Assembly (NCBI GenBank): GCA_029747015.1
Contig: JAKOGI010002203.1
Location: 1 to 64,000 of the forward strand
Origin: Carnegiea gigantea
Taxonomy: Eukaryota > Streptophyta > Magnoliopsida > Caryophyllales > Cactaceae
Length of the DNA stretch: 64,000 nt
Direction of reading: 5' to 3'
Shown here: positions 43,317-55,818 of the stretch, piece by piece
Numbering within the stretch: the first letter of the stretch is position 1
Layout of the letters: each line of letters begins with the position of its first letter
Position numbers and translations under genes: made by a program
Notes under the pieces: model-generated
What the model saw: only the letters and a program-made list of their open reading frames with translations
Databases searched by the model: none
Told to the model about the DNA's origin: nothing

Positions 43317-45007
43317 ACATGAGACAAAGAAGATGGCTAGAACTCCTTAAGGATTATGATATGGAGATCAAATATCATCCTGGAAGAGCAAACGTGGTGG
43401 CTGACGCACTGAGTAGAAAATCCATGGGGTCTGTAGCCTGTCTACTTACACAAGAAAAGAGACTCCTAAGGGAGCTCGACGTGCTACAAATAGAGGTAGT
43501 ACTGCGAGGAAATCAAGGCTACTTGACAGCGCTCCAAGTCTCTTCGCCATTGATCGAAACGATCAAACAACAGCAGAAGGATGACCCTGAACTTATGAGG
43601 ACAAAGAAAGGCATGGAAGAGGGAAAGAACAAGGAATTCTCCATCCGAAATGAGGTACTTTGGTATGGGAATAGACTGTGTGTACCGAACATAACAGCTC
43701 TCAAGGAGGAATTGTTAAAGGAGGCGCACAACTCCACACTTGTTGTACACCCTGGGAGTACGAAGATGTACCATGACTTGAAGACCCATTACTGGTGGAA
43801 TGGCATGAAAAGGGATATCGCTGAGTACGTGGCTCGATGTCTTACGTGCCAACGGGTGAAAACCGAGCATCAAAAACCTGGAGGTTTACTGCAACCCTTG
43901 CCAATTCCTGAGTGGAAATGGGAACACATCACCATGGATTTCATGATTGGAATGCCAAAAACCATCAAACAACACGATGGTGTGTGGGTTATAGTTGACA
44001 GATTGACCAAGGCTGCACACTTCTTGCCCATCAAGGCCACTTTCACCTCTGAGCAACTAGCTAACCTATACATTAAGGAGATAGTTAGACTGCATGGTGT
44101 GCCACTCAGTATTGTGTCAGATCGCGATACCAAGTTTGTATCTCGCTTCTGGCATGGGTTTCAAAGAGCAATGGGCACAAAATTACGATTAAGTACGGCC
44201 TTCCATCCTCAGACGGACGGTCAATCCGAAAGAACTATTCAAACTCTGGAGGATATGTTGAGAGCCTGTGCCCTCGATTCTGCTGGAACTTGGGATCATA
44301 ACTTGCCTCTGGTTGAATTTGCGTACAATAATAGTCACCATGCCAGTATAGGCATGGCTCCTTTCGAGGCGCTATACGGTAGACGTTGCAGAACTCCAGT
44401 TTGTTGGAATGAAATAGGAGAAAGGGAACCATCCAAAGTTGACTTAATCGACCGAACGATCGGAATAATCAAGACCATCCGCCAGAGATTGCAAGTTGCG
44501 CAAAGTAGACAAAAGAGCTATGCGGATAATAGGAGAAGGCCACTGGAGTTTGAGATTGGAGACCATGTATTTCTGAAAGTGTCCCCACTTAAGGGGAGCA
44601 TAAGATTTGGACAAAAGGGGAAACTAAGCCCACGGTTCATTGGACCGTTTGAAGTCTTGCAGAAAGTAGGATCGGTTGCATACCAATTGGCCTTACCACC
44701 CTCATTGCAAGGCATCCACGATGTATTCCATGTATCCAGTCTCAGGAAATATGTTCCGGATCCAAATCATGTCATCCGATATGAACCCCTACAAGTTAAG
44801 GAAAATCTTACCTATGTAGAAGAACCCATCCGGATTTTGGAGAAGACGGAAAGGAAGCTCAGAAATAGGAGCATTCCCTACGTTAAGGTGTTATGGAAAC
44901 ATCACAAGGTGGCAGAAGCAACTTGGGAGTTGGAAAGCGAAATGCGTGAGAAATATCCCGCATTATTTTCACCAGGTGAGCAAATTTCGAGGACGAAATT
45001 CTTTTAA
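43317..45007 (+). pseudogene. Tekay RNase H end - integrase - chromodomain
   Basis: Shifted frame; first ATG 43319 (MRQRRWLELLKDYDMEI, the RNase H/tether end). HHCC zinc domain H...H...CLTCQRVK (about 43730-43860). Integrase core with the D-D-E triad in ITMDFMIGMP, SIVSDRDTKF and HPQTDGQSER (43925-44235). GPF module at FIGPFEVLQKVG. Chromodomain PIRILEKTERKLRNRSIPYV...WELESEMREKYPALF (about 44825-44970), which steers integration to particular heterochromatin in chromoviruses. No stop inside; ends at TAA 45005-45007 next to the purine tract. Confidence 0.93.
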
Positions 45008-45018
45008 GGGGGGGAGAG
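45005..45018 (+). promoter_or_regulatory. Tekay polypurine tract
   Basis: AAGGGGGGGAGAG directly before the 3' LTR; primes plus-strand DNA synthesis. It overlaps the end of the pol frame. Confidence 0.9.
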
Positions 45019-48000
45019 TGTAAGGGCCATGCTTTCGTGCTATCACCGACTAACTGTTTAGTTGCTGATTTTACCAGTTGCTTTTAATTTGTTATCCGAC
45101 GAAAGTATTAAATCGACCGTGTGAGTTTTTAACGACTAGTTTCAATAAAAGGGGCGATTATTTGACTAATATTATCATTGACGCTACTTATTTATAAAAC
45201 ATTTGAATCTATGCTAAACCCAGTTTTTAAAATCGTTTTTCGTTTTACTTGACAGATTCCCAAAGTTTAAACCAAAATGTACATGGTAGGTCGTTCAATT
45301 TGGGTTTAACCTAACTATTAGCGAGTACGGATCAAAATTTAGCTGTATGTTGTTAGTTTAACCCAAAAAAAAAAAAAAGGATTGAAAAGGGGGACTGAAG
45401 TCGGGAGACCCCGACCCCCCCTCCTCTCGCACCTCGCTCTCTCTCTCTGCTACGCTCTCTCTCTCTCTCTCGCGGGCCACCGGTCGCCGCCTGGCGTCAC
45501 CGCCGGCCGTCACGTGTCGCCGGCGAGAGGAGGAGCTGTCTGGCCTCACCCACGCGTCGCCAGCCACCCAACCACTGCCTGTTTTCCTTCCCCCACGTCA
45601 CACGAACGAGTCAGCTCTCCAACCACGCGTCTAACACCTAAAAACCACCGCCCACGTGCCGGATTCCGGCGAGCCACTGCCCACTCCACCTCCTCTATAA
45701 ATCTGGGGGTCGAATTCGACCCCAGACAACCCCAAATCGCGACCAAATCAAAGCTAGGGTTTCGGTTCTGGGTGTAGCTGAACCAAGGACGAATTCAAAA
45801 GGGTTTGGGCGTGAATTACTGCCAATTGAGTGGGTAATTAAGCACTTTCAGGTGAGTGAACATCCTCTCCTAAGCTGTTGCTGTTATTTTAAGTATGAAT
45901 TCAGTAGAATGATGTTGCATGTCAGATTAAGGTTAGCTCAAGTAGTTAGAAATGTCAGAGATTGATTGAAAATGTGATGCCTGGTAATTTCAAGCCTATT
46001 TATGCACGCCCAAACCGCACAAACATACCTTGCTCACTGCCGTCAGTATGCATGTTTTGAAACAGTAAATTTTCAGCTTAGAAATGCACAGGAATTGTTA
46101 TAGGCTGTAACCGTACTTTCAATAATACCTGAATTGATGCATGTGCAAACTCGCTGCCTGATAATAACTCGAATCATGTTATGCTAAAACGACTTAAATA
46201 GGCTTGAAATGTAATTCCGAGGCAATGAATGACTCTTCGAATCGATACGTGTTAAATCGCGCTTGAAAAATGACTTTAAAATGAATTATGCCTAATTAAT
46301 GAGTTATAGTTTAAAACGGAATTAAAATCGAAGTTAATTTAACGTATTTAGCTTCGATTCAAGTTAGTGAGTTATAGTTTAAAACGGAATTAAAATCGAA
46401 GTTAATTTAACGTATTTAGCTTCGATTCAAGTTAGTGAGTTATAGTTTAAAACGGAATTAAAATCGAAGTTAATTTAACGTATTTAGCTTCGATTCAAGT
46501 TAATGAGTTATAGTTTAAAACGGAATTAAAATCGAAGTTAATTTAACGTATTTAGCTTCGATTCAAGTTAATGAGTTATAGTTTAAAACGAATTAAAATC
46601 GAAGTTAATTTAACGTATTTAGCATCGATTCAAGTTATTTAGCTAATATATGAAAAGGGATTAAAAACGAAGTTAGTTTAACGTGTCTAACTCCCATTCG
46701 AACTGAACTAGCTAATGTATTATGTGTGCAAACGAAATAAATTCGAACTCTTTGTAGTGCATTCATGCTTAGGGAAGTGGATTCGAAATGCCACGTATAT
46801 GTTTAGAATCGAATTATGTTTGATTTACTGAATGAAATATTGTCGAATTATGAATAAATGTGGCTATATGCACGCTTGTTGTAACGCTTCGCTGAATGAT
46901 GCTGGTTGCTCAGGTAAGGGCCTAAACTTCCCTCCCTTTTACATAAGCTAATATGATAAAATGTTGTGATCAATAAATCGATGAATCGAGTTGGTAGTTG
47001 GATGGTTTGAGGAAAGAATTATGAGTGTTCGAGGTCTTGTGGTACGGTGCAAGTGAGGAGGGAGTCTGGGTTGTGAATTGACCGCAATCGTGTGGATTGC
47101 GAGGCCATGTGTGGCTCATTGTGTTGAAATGATTACGAAGTGTTTAAATGTGATATGTGTATTTCCCTTTTCCTTGTATGTTTAAAATGTAACATGTGTG
47201 TGGAAAGGTGATGTTTTAGCAAACGACTTTTCATGTGTTTTAAATGAATAATAGCCATGTCTAGTAACGAGCTATGGCCTATTTTAGCTATTTAAATAGT
47301 GTTTGGGAGGAATCCCTAAAACGTTTTTAACAAAAAGGGAGATGGGAATTATACGTTGAATGATTTTATTGTTTGAAACTGAAAATTTCTAGCCGTTATG
47401 CCCGATACGCTTTAAGTGGTTAAGATAATGTGCTGCGGACAATATGATATGATGTAATGTTAACCTAGGGGATAAGTCCGGATAAACCCTAGAGGCCCTG
47501 ACGAGGGCTAATGTAATGGTCCGATATGTTATATGTAGCCATCCCGGGAGTAAGAGCTTAAGCGTGAGCGTTAGGTCTCACTATGGGGTCGAGAATGGTT
47601 TTCACCCAATCAGCACCCTGTAATGATCTTATGCCAGAAGTATTTTTGTATGAAGTTAAGAAAAGCAATTGGCCTTTGCCATTTTATACGTTTTAAAGAG
47701 GAAGAATGTTTTATGGGCCCAAAGAGGCCATATGGAATGAATATGAAATGCATACAAGGGTCGTTTTACGACGAATGCGAATTGTAAACTCCTTTAAAAG
47801 ATTGAGAACCTCAAGGTTATGAAATGCTTTCAAATGTTCAAAGAAAGTTTCATTGCAGATTTAAAGGAAATGTTCTTAAATATGATGAATGTGGCTTCAA
47901 ATAGAATATGTGACATGCTAGTGAATCGTGAAATGACATTCAAATGTGCCTAGTGAATACATAAGTCATGACTTGTCCGATATTTATGTTCTTCAACCTG

Positions 48001-48613
48001 TGTCCTATAATATGCTGCCTAATACCATGTTAGTAGTAGCTAATTGCTTGATAAGTGAATATTATGGGTATTAATGCTTGAAAAAGGTTTTGTTTTAAGG
48101 AGTGGAGGAACACTCACTGAGCATGTGGTGGCTCACTCCATTTCCTCTCCCCTTTTTCCCCCAGGTGAAGAATGAATGGACCGCTAGTTGCTTCCGCTGA
48201 TGTATCTATAATGTGAAGTTGTGAAGCCATCTGAAGTGATGTTTTGTTTTAAGAAAGTGCGTGCGTTGGTCATGTAGTGGCTCAAAGGCTCTGGCAGTAT
48301 GAACCTATGTAAATCTTTTGTAATAAGTGTATGTAAAGGGCTTAAGCCCCACCACGAGTGTGTGACTCGCTGGTACTCCTAGTTATTTTGCATTTTGGTT
48401 TAAAAGTTCACAGGTACCCTGAACTTCGTAATGTAATTTTGGAAATTGTTGTAATTACAGACGGAACTCTGCCGGTTTCGTCCCAGGTTTTCCTAACCTA
48501 AGCTAAAGTTGGGTAAAAATTAAGAAGAAAGTTAAAAGAAGAAGAGCCTTAGGGGTCTCCCTCGGGGGATCCTGGCGGTGTGACATTCCTGAAAGGTAAT
48601 CGGGGGTGTTACA
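45019..48613 (+). repeat. Tekay 3' LTR
   Basis: 3595 bp, TGTAAGGGCC...GGTGTTACA. TATA box at 45695-45701. Differences from the 5' LTR are few and scattered, for example a shorter poly(A) run at 45364, and TGTGTGC for TGTGC near 46724. Confidence 0.93.
46301..46637 (+). repeat. 68-bp tandem repeat, five copies, in Tekay 3' LTR
   Basis: Copies at 46301, 46369, 46437, 46505 and 46573, the same number as in the 5' LTR. The last copy lacks one G (AAAACGAATT), and the second and third copies differ by GTGAG/ATGAG from the 5' array. Confidence 0.95.
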
Positions 48614-48618
48614 ACTAT

Positions 48619-49487
48619 ACACAAGCCGAAGACTATGAGTTATGGATGCTCATCAAGAACAGGCCTTTTGTTCCCATAAAAACCCTTCCTGAAGGAAAAA
48701 CAGCTCCCAAAGAACCTCATGAGTTTGATGCCGAGGACTACAAAAAGATGGAGAAAAATGCCAAGGCCAAAAAGCTTCTATATTTTGGCCTAGGACCCGA
48801 TGAATACACTCGCATCTCTGAGTGTGAATCAGCCCAAGCTATCTGGAACGCCTGCAAGTTGCTCATGAAGGTACGAGTCAGGTTAAACAATCTAGAATTG
48901 AGCTACTTATGCGACAATATGAGTTGTTTGATATGGGTGATCGTGAGACTGTGATGGATATGTATACACGGTTTACCCACATCACGAACGAGTTAAAATC
49001 CCTGGGAAGATCTTTCACCACTGAAGAGTTGGTGAGGAAAATCCTCAGAATTTTACCTCGTACGTGGGAGGCCAAAGTAACAGCCATCCAAGAGGCTAAA
49101 GACATGAACAAGATCACCCTCGACGAGTTGATTGGTAATCTCCAGACCTATGAACTCCGAAAGAACTCACAACAAAGAGAGGAGCAAAAGAAGGATCGTG
49201 GGCTTGCCTTGAAAGCACATGAGGACACTGACTCTGACCTTGAAGATGAAGATATGGCCCTAATGTCCAGAAAATTCAAGAAATTCTTCAAAAAGGTCAA
49301 GGAGAACAACAAAAGAAAAGACTTCAGTAAGTCCAGAAACACCCCCAAAGAACAGCTCACAGGGTGTTTCAAGTGCGGCAAACCAGATCACTTAGTCAAA
49401 AATTGCCCTCTGCTTCGAGAAGATCAGATGCCCGAACACCCTCGAAAACAGGGTCGAAAACACCCTGTAAACAATCTGGGCAAGTGA
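48619..49487 (+). pseudogene. Sirevirus gag, main part with CCHC knuckle
   Basis: Resumes gag after the Tekay element (YTQAEDYELWMLIKNRPF). A one-base change in frame occurs near 48850 in the WNACK region; thereafter MRQYELFDMGDRETVMDM and the capsid block LPRTWEAKVTAIQEAKDM are open. Zinc knuckle CFKCGKPDHLVKNC at about 49366-49407. The frame halts at TGA 49485-49487 but continues in the same frame beyond it. Confidence 0.88.
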
Positions 49488-50249
49488 TTCTCGAAAGCTA
49501 TGCTGGCTGCTTGGGGAGATTCCTCTGAGGATGAAGGAGAATCTGAAGCTGAAGAAGGGGTCGTAGCACTTATGGCACAAAGTGATTCGGATTCAGATGA
49601 TGAATCAACAATCAGCTTCTCAGATCTCAAGAACAAGGTACATGGTCTTAACAAAGCCACTTTAGAAGAACTTCTATATAATTTGATAGACACCTGTGCT
49701 GATCTAAAAAGAAAAGTTCGTGACCTAGAGCTTGAAAATGAAATACTCAAAAATGAAAAACTCGGTTTACATGAGAATATTAACGTGCTTAGAGAAGACC
49801 TCTTTCTAAAAGAAGGCGATTATACACAAGTAGAGAAAAAACTCTTTGAAGTGGAAGAAATAGTTGAATCCCTGCTAAATGAAAAGCAGAGCTTGAATGC
49901 CACCATAGAAAAATTAGAAACTGATCTTGCCATAAACAAACGCTGGAACAAATCTTCACAAGCCCTTGATTGGTTAAACACTTATCATAGTAGAAACAAA
50001 AAGGGACTTGGTTACAAGCATAAACGGACCGTTTAGCCAATACATAGAAAGTATGTGGGATTACCTGAAAACATCGTTTGCTTTCATTATGGTAAAACGG
50101 GTCATTATAGATACACTTGCCCTTTAAGAAAACATGCCAATGAAAAGAATGAAAGGTATGTGAAACAAATCTGGATTAGAAAAGATGAGCTTTACATGTC
50201 TAAAAGAATGGGACCCAAGTGGATCTGGGTTCCCAAAACTAACCCGTGA
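49488..50249 (+). pseudogene. Sirevirus gag C-terminal extension (coiled coil, second knuckle)
   Basis: Same frame as gag. Acidic SSEDEGESEAEEG, then a long coiled coil (about 49640-49930: LKRKVRDLELENEILKNEK and following heptads), typical of Sirevirus gag. The stop TAG at 50034-50036 breaks it. The second knuckle reads CFHYGKTGHYRYTC (about 50079-50120): the second cysteine is replaced by tyrosine, so it should not bind zinc. It ends with GPKWIWVPKTNP and TGA 50247-50249, the usual position of the gag-pol stop in this group, followed in frame by pol. Confidence 0.85.
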
Positions 50250-51218
50250 TTTGTTTTGCAGGCTGAAGTGAGAGAGAACAACCTTACGAACAACCCCACT
50301 AACACCCTTGAAAACAGGCAGTTGTGGTTTGTTGATAGTGGGTGTTCACGGCACATGACTGGTGAAAGATCAAATTTTCTCTCACTTACAGCTTTGAATG
50401 GTGGGAGTGTAGCATTTGAAAACGGCAAGTCTGGGACAATTGTCGGTATAGGTAATATTGGTAAAACTCTCTCCCACTCAATTGATAATGTGCACTTAGT
50501 TGATGGGTTAAAACACAATTTGCTAAGTGTGTCCCAACTGCGTGACAAGAACAACCTAGTACTGTTTTCAACAACACGTTGCTTGGTTGTGAATGATGAC
50601 ACAGGAGATGTTGTGTTGAGGGGGAAGCAATGTCAAAATGTTTATAAAGTTTGTATTTCCACTCTTCCCCAAAATAATCTGACTTGTTTAAATGCATTAA
50701 ATGATGATATAATACTATGGCACAAGAGACTAGGTCATGCAAGCCTGTCCTTGTTAAACAAACTTGTTTCCAAAGATTTGGTTGTGGGACTACCTTCCAT
50801 CAAGTATAATGATGACAAGGTATGTGAAGCTTGTGCAAAAGGAAAACAAGTCAGATCTTCTTTAAAATCTAAAAAGTGTGTAAGCACTACCCGACCTCTT
50901 GAATTATTACATATTGATCTATGTGGTTCCATGAGGATAGCTAGTAGAGGAAGGAAGAGGTATGTGCTCGTAATTGTGGATGATTACTCTCGATTTACTT
51001 GGACTTTATTCTTGACATCCAAGAATGAAACCTTTGAGAAGTTTATTGCCCTTCTCAAAAGGATTGAAAAGAGAGTAGGACACTCATTGGTAAGCTTGAG
51101 GTCTGATCATGGTACTGAATTTGAAAATGCAAGTTTTACAAACTTTTGTAATGAACATGGTGTTGATCATAACTTCTCAGCCCCGAGAACACCCCAGCAG
51201 AATGGGGTGGTTGAATGA
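50250..51218 (+). pseudogene. Sirevirus protease and integrase (N-terminal and core)
   Basis: Frame open from 50250. Protease active site LWFVDSGCSRHMTG (about 50325-50365). Integrase zinc domain LWHKRLGHASLSLLNKLV...CEACAKGKQ (50715-50850). Core triad D-D-E: LLHIDLCGS, SLRSDHGTEFEN, and PQQNGVVE. It stops at TGA 51216-51218 immediately after the E of the triad, most likely CGA changed to TGA. Confidence 0.92.
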
Positions 51219-53540
51219 AAAAATCGTACTCTAGAAGACATGACTAGAATAATGCTTATTGCTAGTGGTCTTCCTAAGAACTTTTGGGCAGAAGCCTTGA
51301 ACACATCATGTTACATTATAAATAGATGCATGATTAGACCCATTTTGAACAAAACTCCTTATGAACTTCTCAAAGGCAGAAAACCCAACGTTATGCATCT
51401 AAGAACATTTGGTTGTAGATGTTTCGTGCATAACAATGGGAAAGATGCCTTAGGAAAGTTTGATCCAAGGAGTGATGAGGCAATATTTCTTGGTTATTCC
51501 TCTCACAGTAAGGCATACAAAGTCTTTAACAAAAGAACCTTGTGTGTTGAGGAAAGTGTGCATGTGTTTTTTGATGAATCTAACTCTTTGAATGAGAGTG
51601 ATGCACAGGATGAAGAGTTTGAATTCAGTCTTGTCCAAAAGGAATCGTTGAACCAAGAAAAACAAGGTGAGAACACCCTGAAGAAAACAGGTACAGAAGC
51701 TGCTCCTCAAAATGGCAGGCAAGGTGAGAACCAAACAAGGGGAAACACCATTAAACCATGTTCGGAACCATGCTCTTCAGGAACAAGCTTGCAAACAGGT
51801 GCAGAAACAGGATCAGGAGGTGTTCTTGAGCCTGATCCTGCACACATTTCAGTTAGAACAGAGCATGTGTCTGTGGATCCACTTAATCCAAGACCATGGA
51901 AGCACCATAGTTCGCACCCTCTTGATCAAATCTTGTCAGATATTAATACTGGAGTGCAAACTAGATCTAAACTAAAGAATTTTTGTGCTTTCTATGCTTT
52001 TCTTTCTAACATTGAGCCAAAAAGTGTGAATGAAGCTCTTGCAGATTCAGATTGGATCACGGCTATGCAAGAAGAGCTTCATCAATTTGAAAGAAACAAA
52101 GTGTGGCACCTTGTACCTCGACCGGCTGAGAGAAAAATTATTAGAACCAAGTGGGTGTTCCGAAATAAGCTAGATAAGTCAGGAACAGTCACTAGGAACA
52201 AGGCAAGGCTGGTGGTTCAAGGGTACAATCAAGAAGAAGGGATTGATTATGAAGAAACCTTTGCACCAGTTGCTAGAATTGAGGCTATTCGAATCTTAAT
52301 AGCCTTTGCAGCTCATATGGAAATCAAGCTATATCAAATGGACGTGAAAAGTGCATTCCTCAATGGATACCTTAAAGAAGAGGTGTATGTCAAACAACCC
52401 CCTGGTTTTGAAAATGGTGATTTTCCAAATCATGTTTTTAAACTTGACAAAGCACTTTATGGTTTAAAACAAGCTCCAAGAGCCTGGTATGAACGGTTTT
52501 CAAGCTTTTTACTTGAAAATGATTTTAGAAGAGGCAAGGTAGACAACACCTTGTTTCTAAAATCTAAGGGGGAACATTTATTGATTGTCCAAATATATGT
52601 TGATGACATTATATTTGGTGCAACTCATCATGATTTATGCAATGAATTTTCAAATATGATGAGGAGTGAGTTTGAGATGAGCATGATGGGTGAGCTTAAC
52701 TTTTTCTTAGGCTTACAAATCAAGCAAACTCCAAACGGCACCATGATCCATCAACAAAAGTATATCAATGAGCTACTTAAGCGTTTTGGGATGGAGTCGG
52801 CCAAACCCATAGACACTCCTATTCCTCCTTCAACCAAGTTGGTTATAGATGATGGGAGTCCCTCAGTTGAGGAGAAACTCTATAGGGGCATGATTGGGTC
52901 ACTCCTATACCTAACCGCTAGTAGACCGGATATTGTTTTTAGTGTTGGTTTATGTACCCGTTTTCAATCTAATCCTAAGGAAACTCATCTTAAGGCTGTT
53001 AAACGGATACTGAGATATTTGAAACATACACCCAATTTAGCTTTATGGTATCCTAGAGGTTGCAATCTTGATCTTGTTGGATATGCTGACGCTGACTATG
53101 CAGGATTCCTAGTTGATAGAAAGAGTACCTCAGGTATGGCTCACTTTCTTAGACCTTGTTTGGTATCTTGGGCTACCAAGAAGCAACATTCAGTTGCCAT
53201 GTCCACAGCAGAAGCTGAATATGTTGCAGCAGCTTCATGTTGTGCTCAACTGTTGTGGATAAGACAACACCTTAAGGACTTTTGTGTTGACACTGGATGC
53301 ATTCCTATTTTTTGTGATAATACTAGTGCTATTAACATTGCCAAAAACCCATGTCAACACAAAAGGACAAAACATATTGACATTCGACATCATTTCTTAA
53401 GAGATAATGTGGAAAAAGGCTTTATTTCAATAAGTTTTTGCTCCACTGAAAATCAAATTGCTGATATATTCACTAAAGCACTGAGTAGAGACCAATTCGA
53501 GAGAAACAGACTGGAATTGGGGTTGGTGAAAACACCCTGA
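51219..53540 (+). pseudogene. Sirevirus integrase end - reverse transcriptase - RNase H
   Basis: Open from 51219 ([20 protein letters not shown]) to TGA 53538-53540. Integrase C-terminal [68 protein letters not shown], and the polymerase site YVDDIIFGA (about 52595-52621). RNase [37 protein letters not shown], and [16 protein letters not shown]. No other stop, so this is the best preserved part of the element. Confidence 0.95.
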
Positions 53541-53967
53541 GAACACCTGTTCTCAGAGTTAGACCAAGCTGACAAAAACACCTTATAATACCTGTTCTAT
53601 CCCCTTGTTTGCAATTCTTGTTATCAAAACAGTGGTCTATGCTTAATGAATATGTGTAGTCTTGTGTGCTACTATGATTATATGTGAAGACTGCTGCCTT
53701 GCGAGATGGAGAAAGAGTATTCATGACAGACCTTGGAATGAGAGAAGCATGTTCAAGAACAGGCGGCTCGAACAGATATGCCTTGATTGTCATTAACGTA
53801 TGCTGCCTACTTAAATTCTAGGTGTTCCCTAGGTGGCCCTTCATAACGGGTAGGGAGTTTAAAAAACCCCCCTTGCGTGCGTCTGTCTTCCTCGTCTTGC
53901 TGTCCCCTCTGTTCTTGCTTTCAAACCCTAGCAAAACCCTCAAAACCCGAAATTCTTCCTTGTGATA
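53541..53967 (+). other. Sirevirus pol-env spacer
   Basis: About 425 bp between the pol stop and the env-like ATG, with no sense frame. A pyrimidine-rich stretch ending CTTCCTTGTGATA lies just before the ATG and could include a splice acceptor. The antisense frame 53793-53473 overlaps pol and is not supported. Confidence 0.55.
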
Positions 53968-55818
53968 ATGGCTCCCAAAACTGATTCTTCATCAATCTCT
54001 GAGAGTAACAACATGATTATACCCTCGATTCTGGCTCCTCCTCGCCCAATTATCCACACAATCTTCGGGTATCTCAATTGGTTAAACCTCAAAAGTATTG
54101 GGCTTGAGTTGAATGATATTCCCTACTCCTTCGGTTGGAAATTAGTGGTGTATGTGGGAACAATCCCTTGTCCCATTTCTTCTGAAGCTGTTGCTGGTTC
54201 TTCGGGTTTCCAAGACCAATTCTTGGAGAACCCAAAAACCCTCTTTGGGGATTTTGAACCCTGTTCTTCTGCGCTATTCCCAGAAACAACTCAAAGAATA
54301 GGGGATGCGTTCTTCGATGATCTGTTCATGGATCTGAAGGAGGACTCTGCTGAGAAAACAGAAGAAAGTCCTGTCCAAGGGGATGACTTTGTTCCTCTAG
54401 TCTCTCAAACTGGAGAGAAGAGAAAAAGGGTGAAGATGGTGGCTAGGCACACCCGAACGCCAAGAACACGACCACCACCAAGGTCTCGCCCCTCTCTAAC
54501 TCCCTCTTCTCCTCCTTCTAAACCTTCTCGCAAATCTGCGAGAATTGCTTTCAGATCGACCCCCAGATCCTCCAAACCTTCTGCTCCAGTTATTGAGGAG
54601 ATTTCCTCTTCCTCCTCGAGCCTTTCTGGTTCTGATTCCGAGGATCCCTCCTTCAAACAAGGGACCCCCGTGTTCTCAGAATCCTCTAATGAACAAAACC
54701 CTTTAAAACCAATCACCACTTCTTCTAAACCTTCAGCCTCAAAAACACCCCTCAAGAGGAAACCGAAAACAACCCCTCTTTCCAAAACTGCATCCCAGGC
54801 TCCTTAAATCAAAAAGACCAAATTGTCCACTCCCTCTCCCCTATCTGAGAAACACATGCAATTCCTCCGGCACAATGTTGTAAGGTGGAAGGTAGTGAAC
54901 ATACCCTTCCTTGAGGAACTTGGGCTGGGGGTATTCTTGACCAAGCTTCGAGCCCAAGGCTAGCTTGAGTTGTTTGCAAACACCCAGCAAGGGTGTTTTG
55001 TGCCTGAGTTGGCTGACTTCTATGCCAACTGCTCTGTCACAAATGGGGTGGTGACAAGTGCTGTCAATGAGTGGCATTTCTCCTTCGATGCAGCCACTCT
55101 TGGTGACATTCTGGCCATCCCCTCCCGTGGATTTGCTGTGTACGTGAGGGAGGACAAAACTATCCTAGAGACAGCCAGGCTCCCGGAGATATCCAAGCGG
55201 GTCAGCCAGAAACAGAGCCTGAGAACACCCTCCTCTGTAAAAAAGGGTGATATGATCCCTCTTCACCAACTACTTTTCATGTTCGTCATTAAGAACGTGA
55301 TTCCAAGGGGTCAAGGGAGAAACTCAGCAGACGTTTTTGATCAGTGCCTGGTCGACTTCTTGGATAGGGAGGAACCTATAAATCTTCCCGCTATCATGAT
55401 TCGCCACATTGGGCGAATTGCGAACACCACCCGAAACCATGATCTCGGGTATGGGTTCTTGCTGACCAAGGTGTTTGAGTACTTTGGTATTGAGCTTAAA
55501 CGGAGAGTGCCAGCTCAACTGATTGATGAAATTGGCGTTGACACCCTAATGGGGTGTGACTTTGACGTTGGCCATAGGTCAACTCACAAACAGGGTCTTC
55601 GACCACCTCGACCTCCTGTTTCTGAGAAACCCAGTCCCACCGTTGAAGCTGTTCTTGAGGATAATGCACGCCTCAAAGAAGAGCTTTCTGCTGTGAAGTC
55701 TGCTCTTGAAGCAGAGAAGGCCATCTCAGCTAAACGCCACGAAGAACTCCTTGCACTCCTCTCTGATCTCTCTCCCAGTATTCCTCCACTGCAATCAAGA
55801 CCACACACTACCCCTTGA
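53968..55818 (+). pseudogene. Sirevirus env-like protein, two internal stops
   Basis: ATG 53968 (MAPKTDSSSISESNN). The first part (to TAA 54805-54807) has a conserved-looking FGYLNWLNLKSIGLELND stretch followed by a long S/P/K-rich basic tail. The same frame continues after a second stop (TAG at about 54961) with FANTQQGCFVPELADFYANC, then HFSFDAATLGDILAIPSRGF, PLHQLLFMFVIKNVIPRG, and a coiled coil (VLEDNARLKEELSAVKSALE, about 55650-55760). TGA at 55816-55818. This is the env-like ORF of SIRE1-type elements; a true envelope role is unproven in the family. Without the stops the frame would exceed 600 codons. Confidence 0.78.

Larger units (their letters stand above)
35836..48613 (+). mobile_element. 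Tekay/Del-type chromovirus (Ty3/Gypsy), youngest insertion
   Basis: Flanked by exact ACTAT duplications (35831-35835, 48614-48618). Very long LTRs of 3597 and 3595 bp that look almost identical by eye. Order: primer site, an extra unrecognised frame, gag with two knuckles, protease, RT, RNase H, integrase, chromodomain, purine tract. Ty3 order with a C-terminal chromodomain and large LTRs place it in the Tekay (Del) group. Damage is slight: one TAG, one frameshift and a 3-residue gap in RT. Confidence 0.93.
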
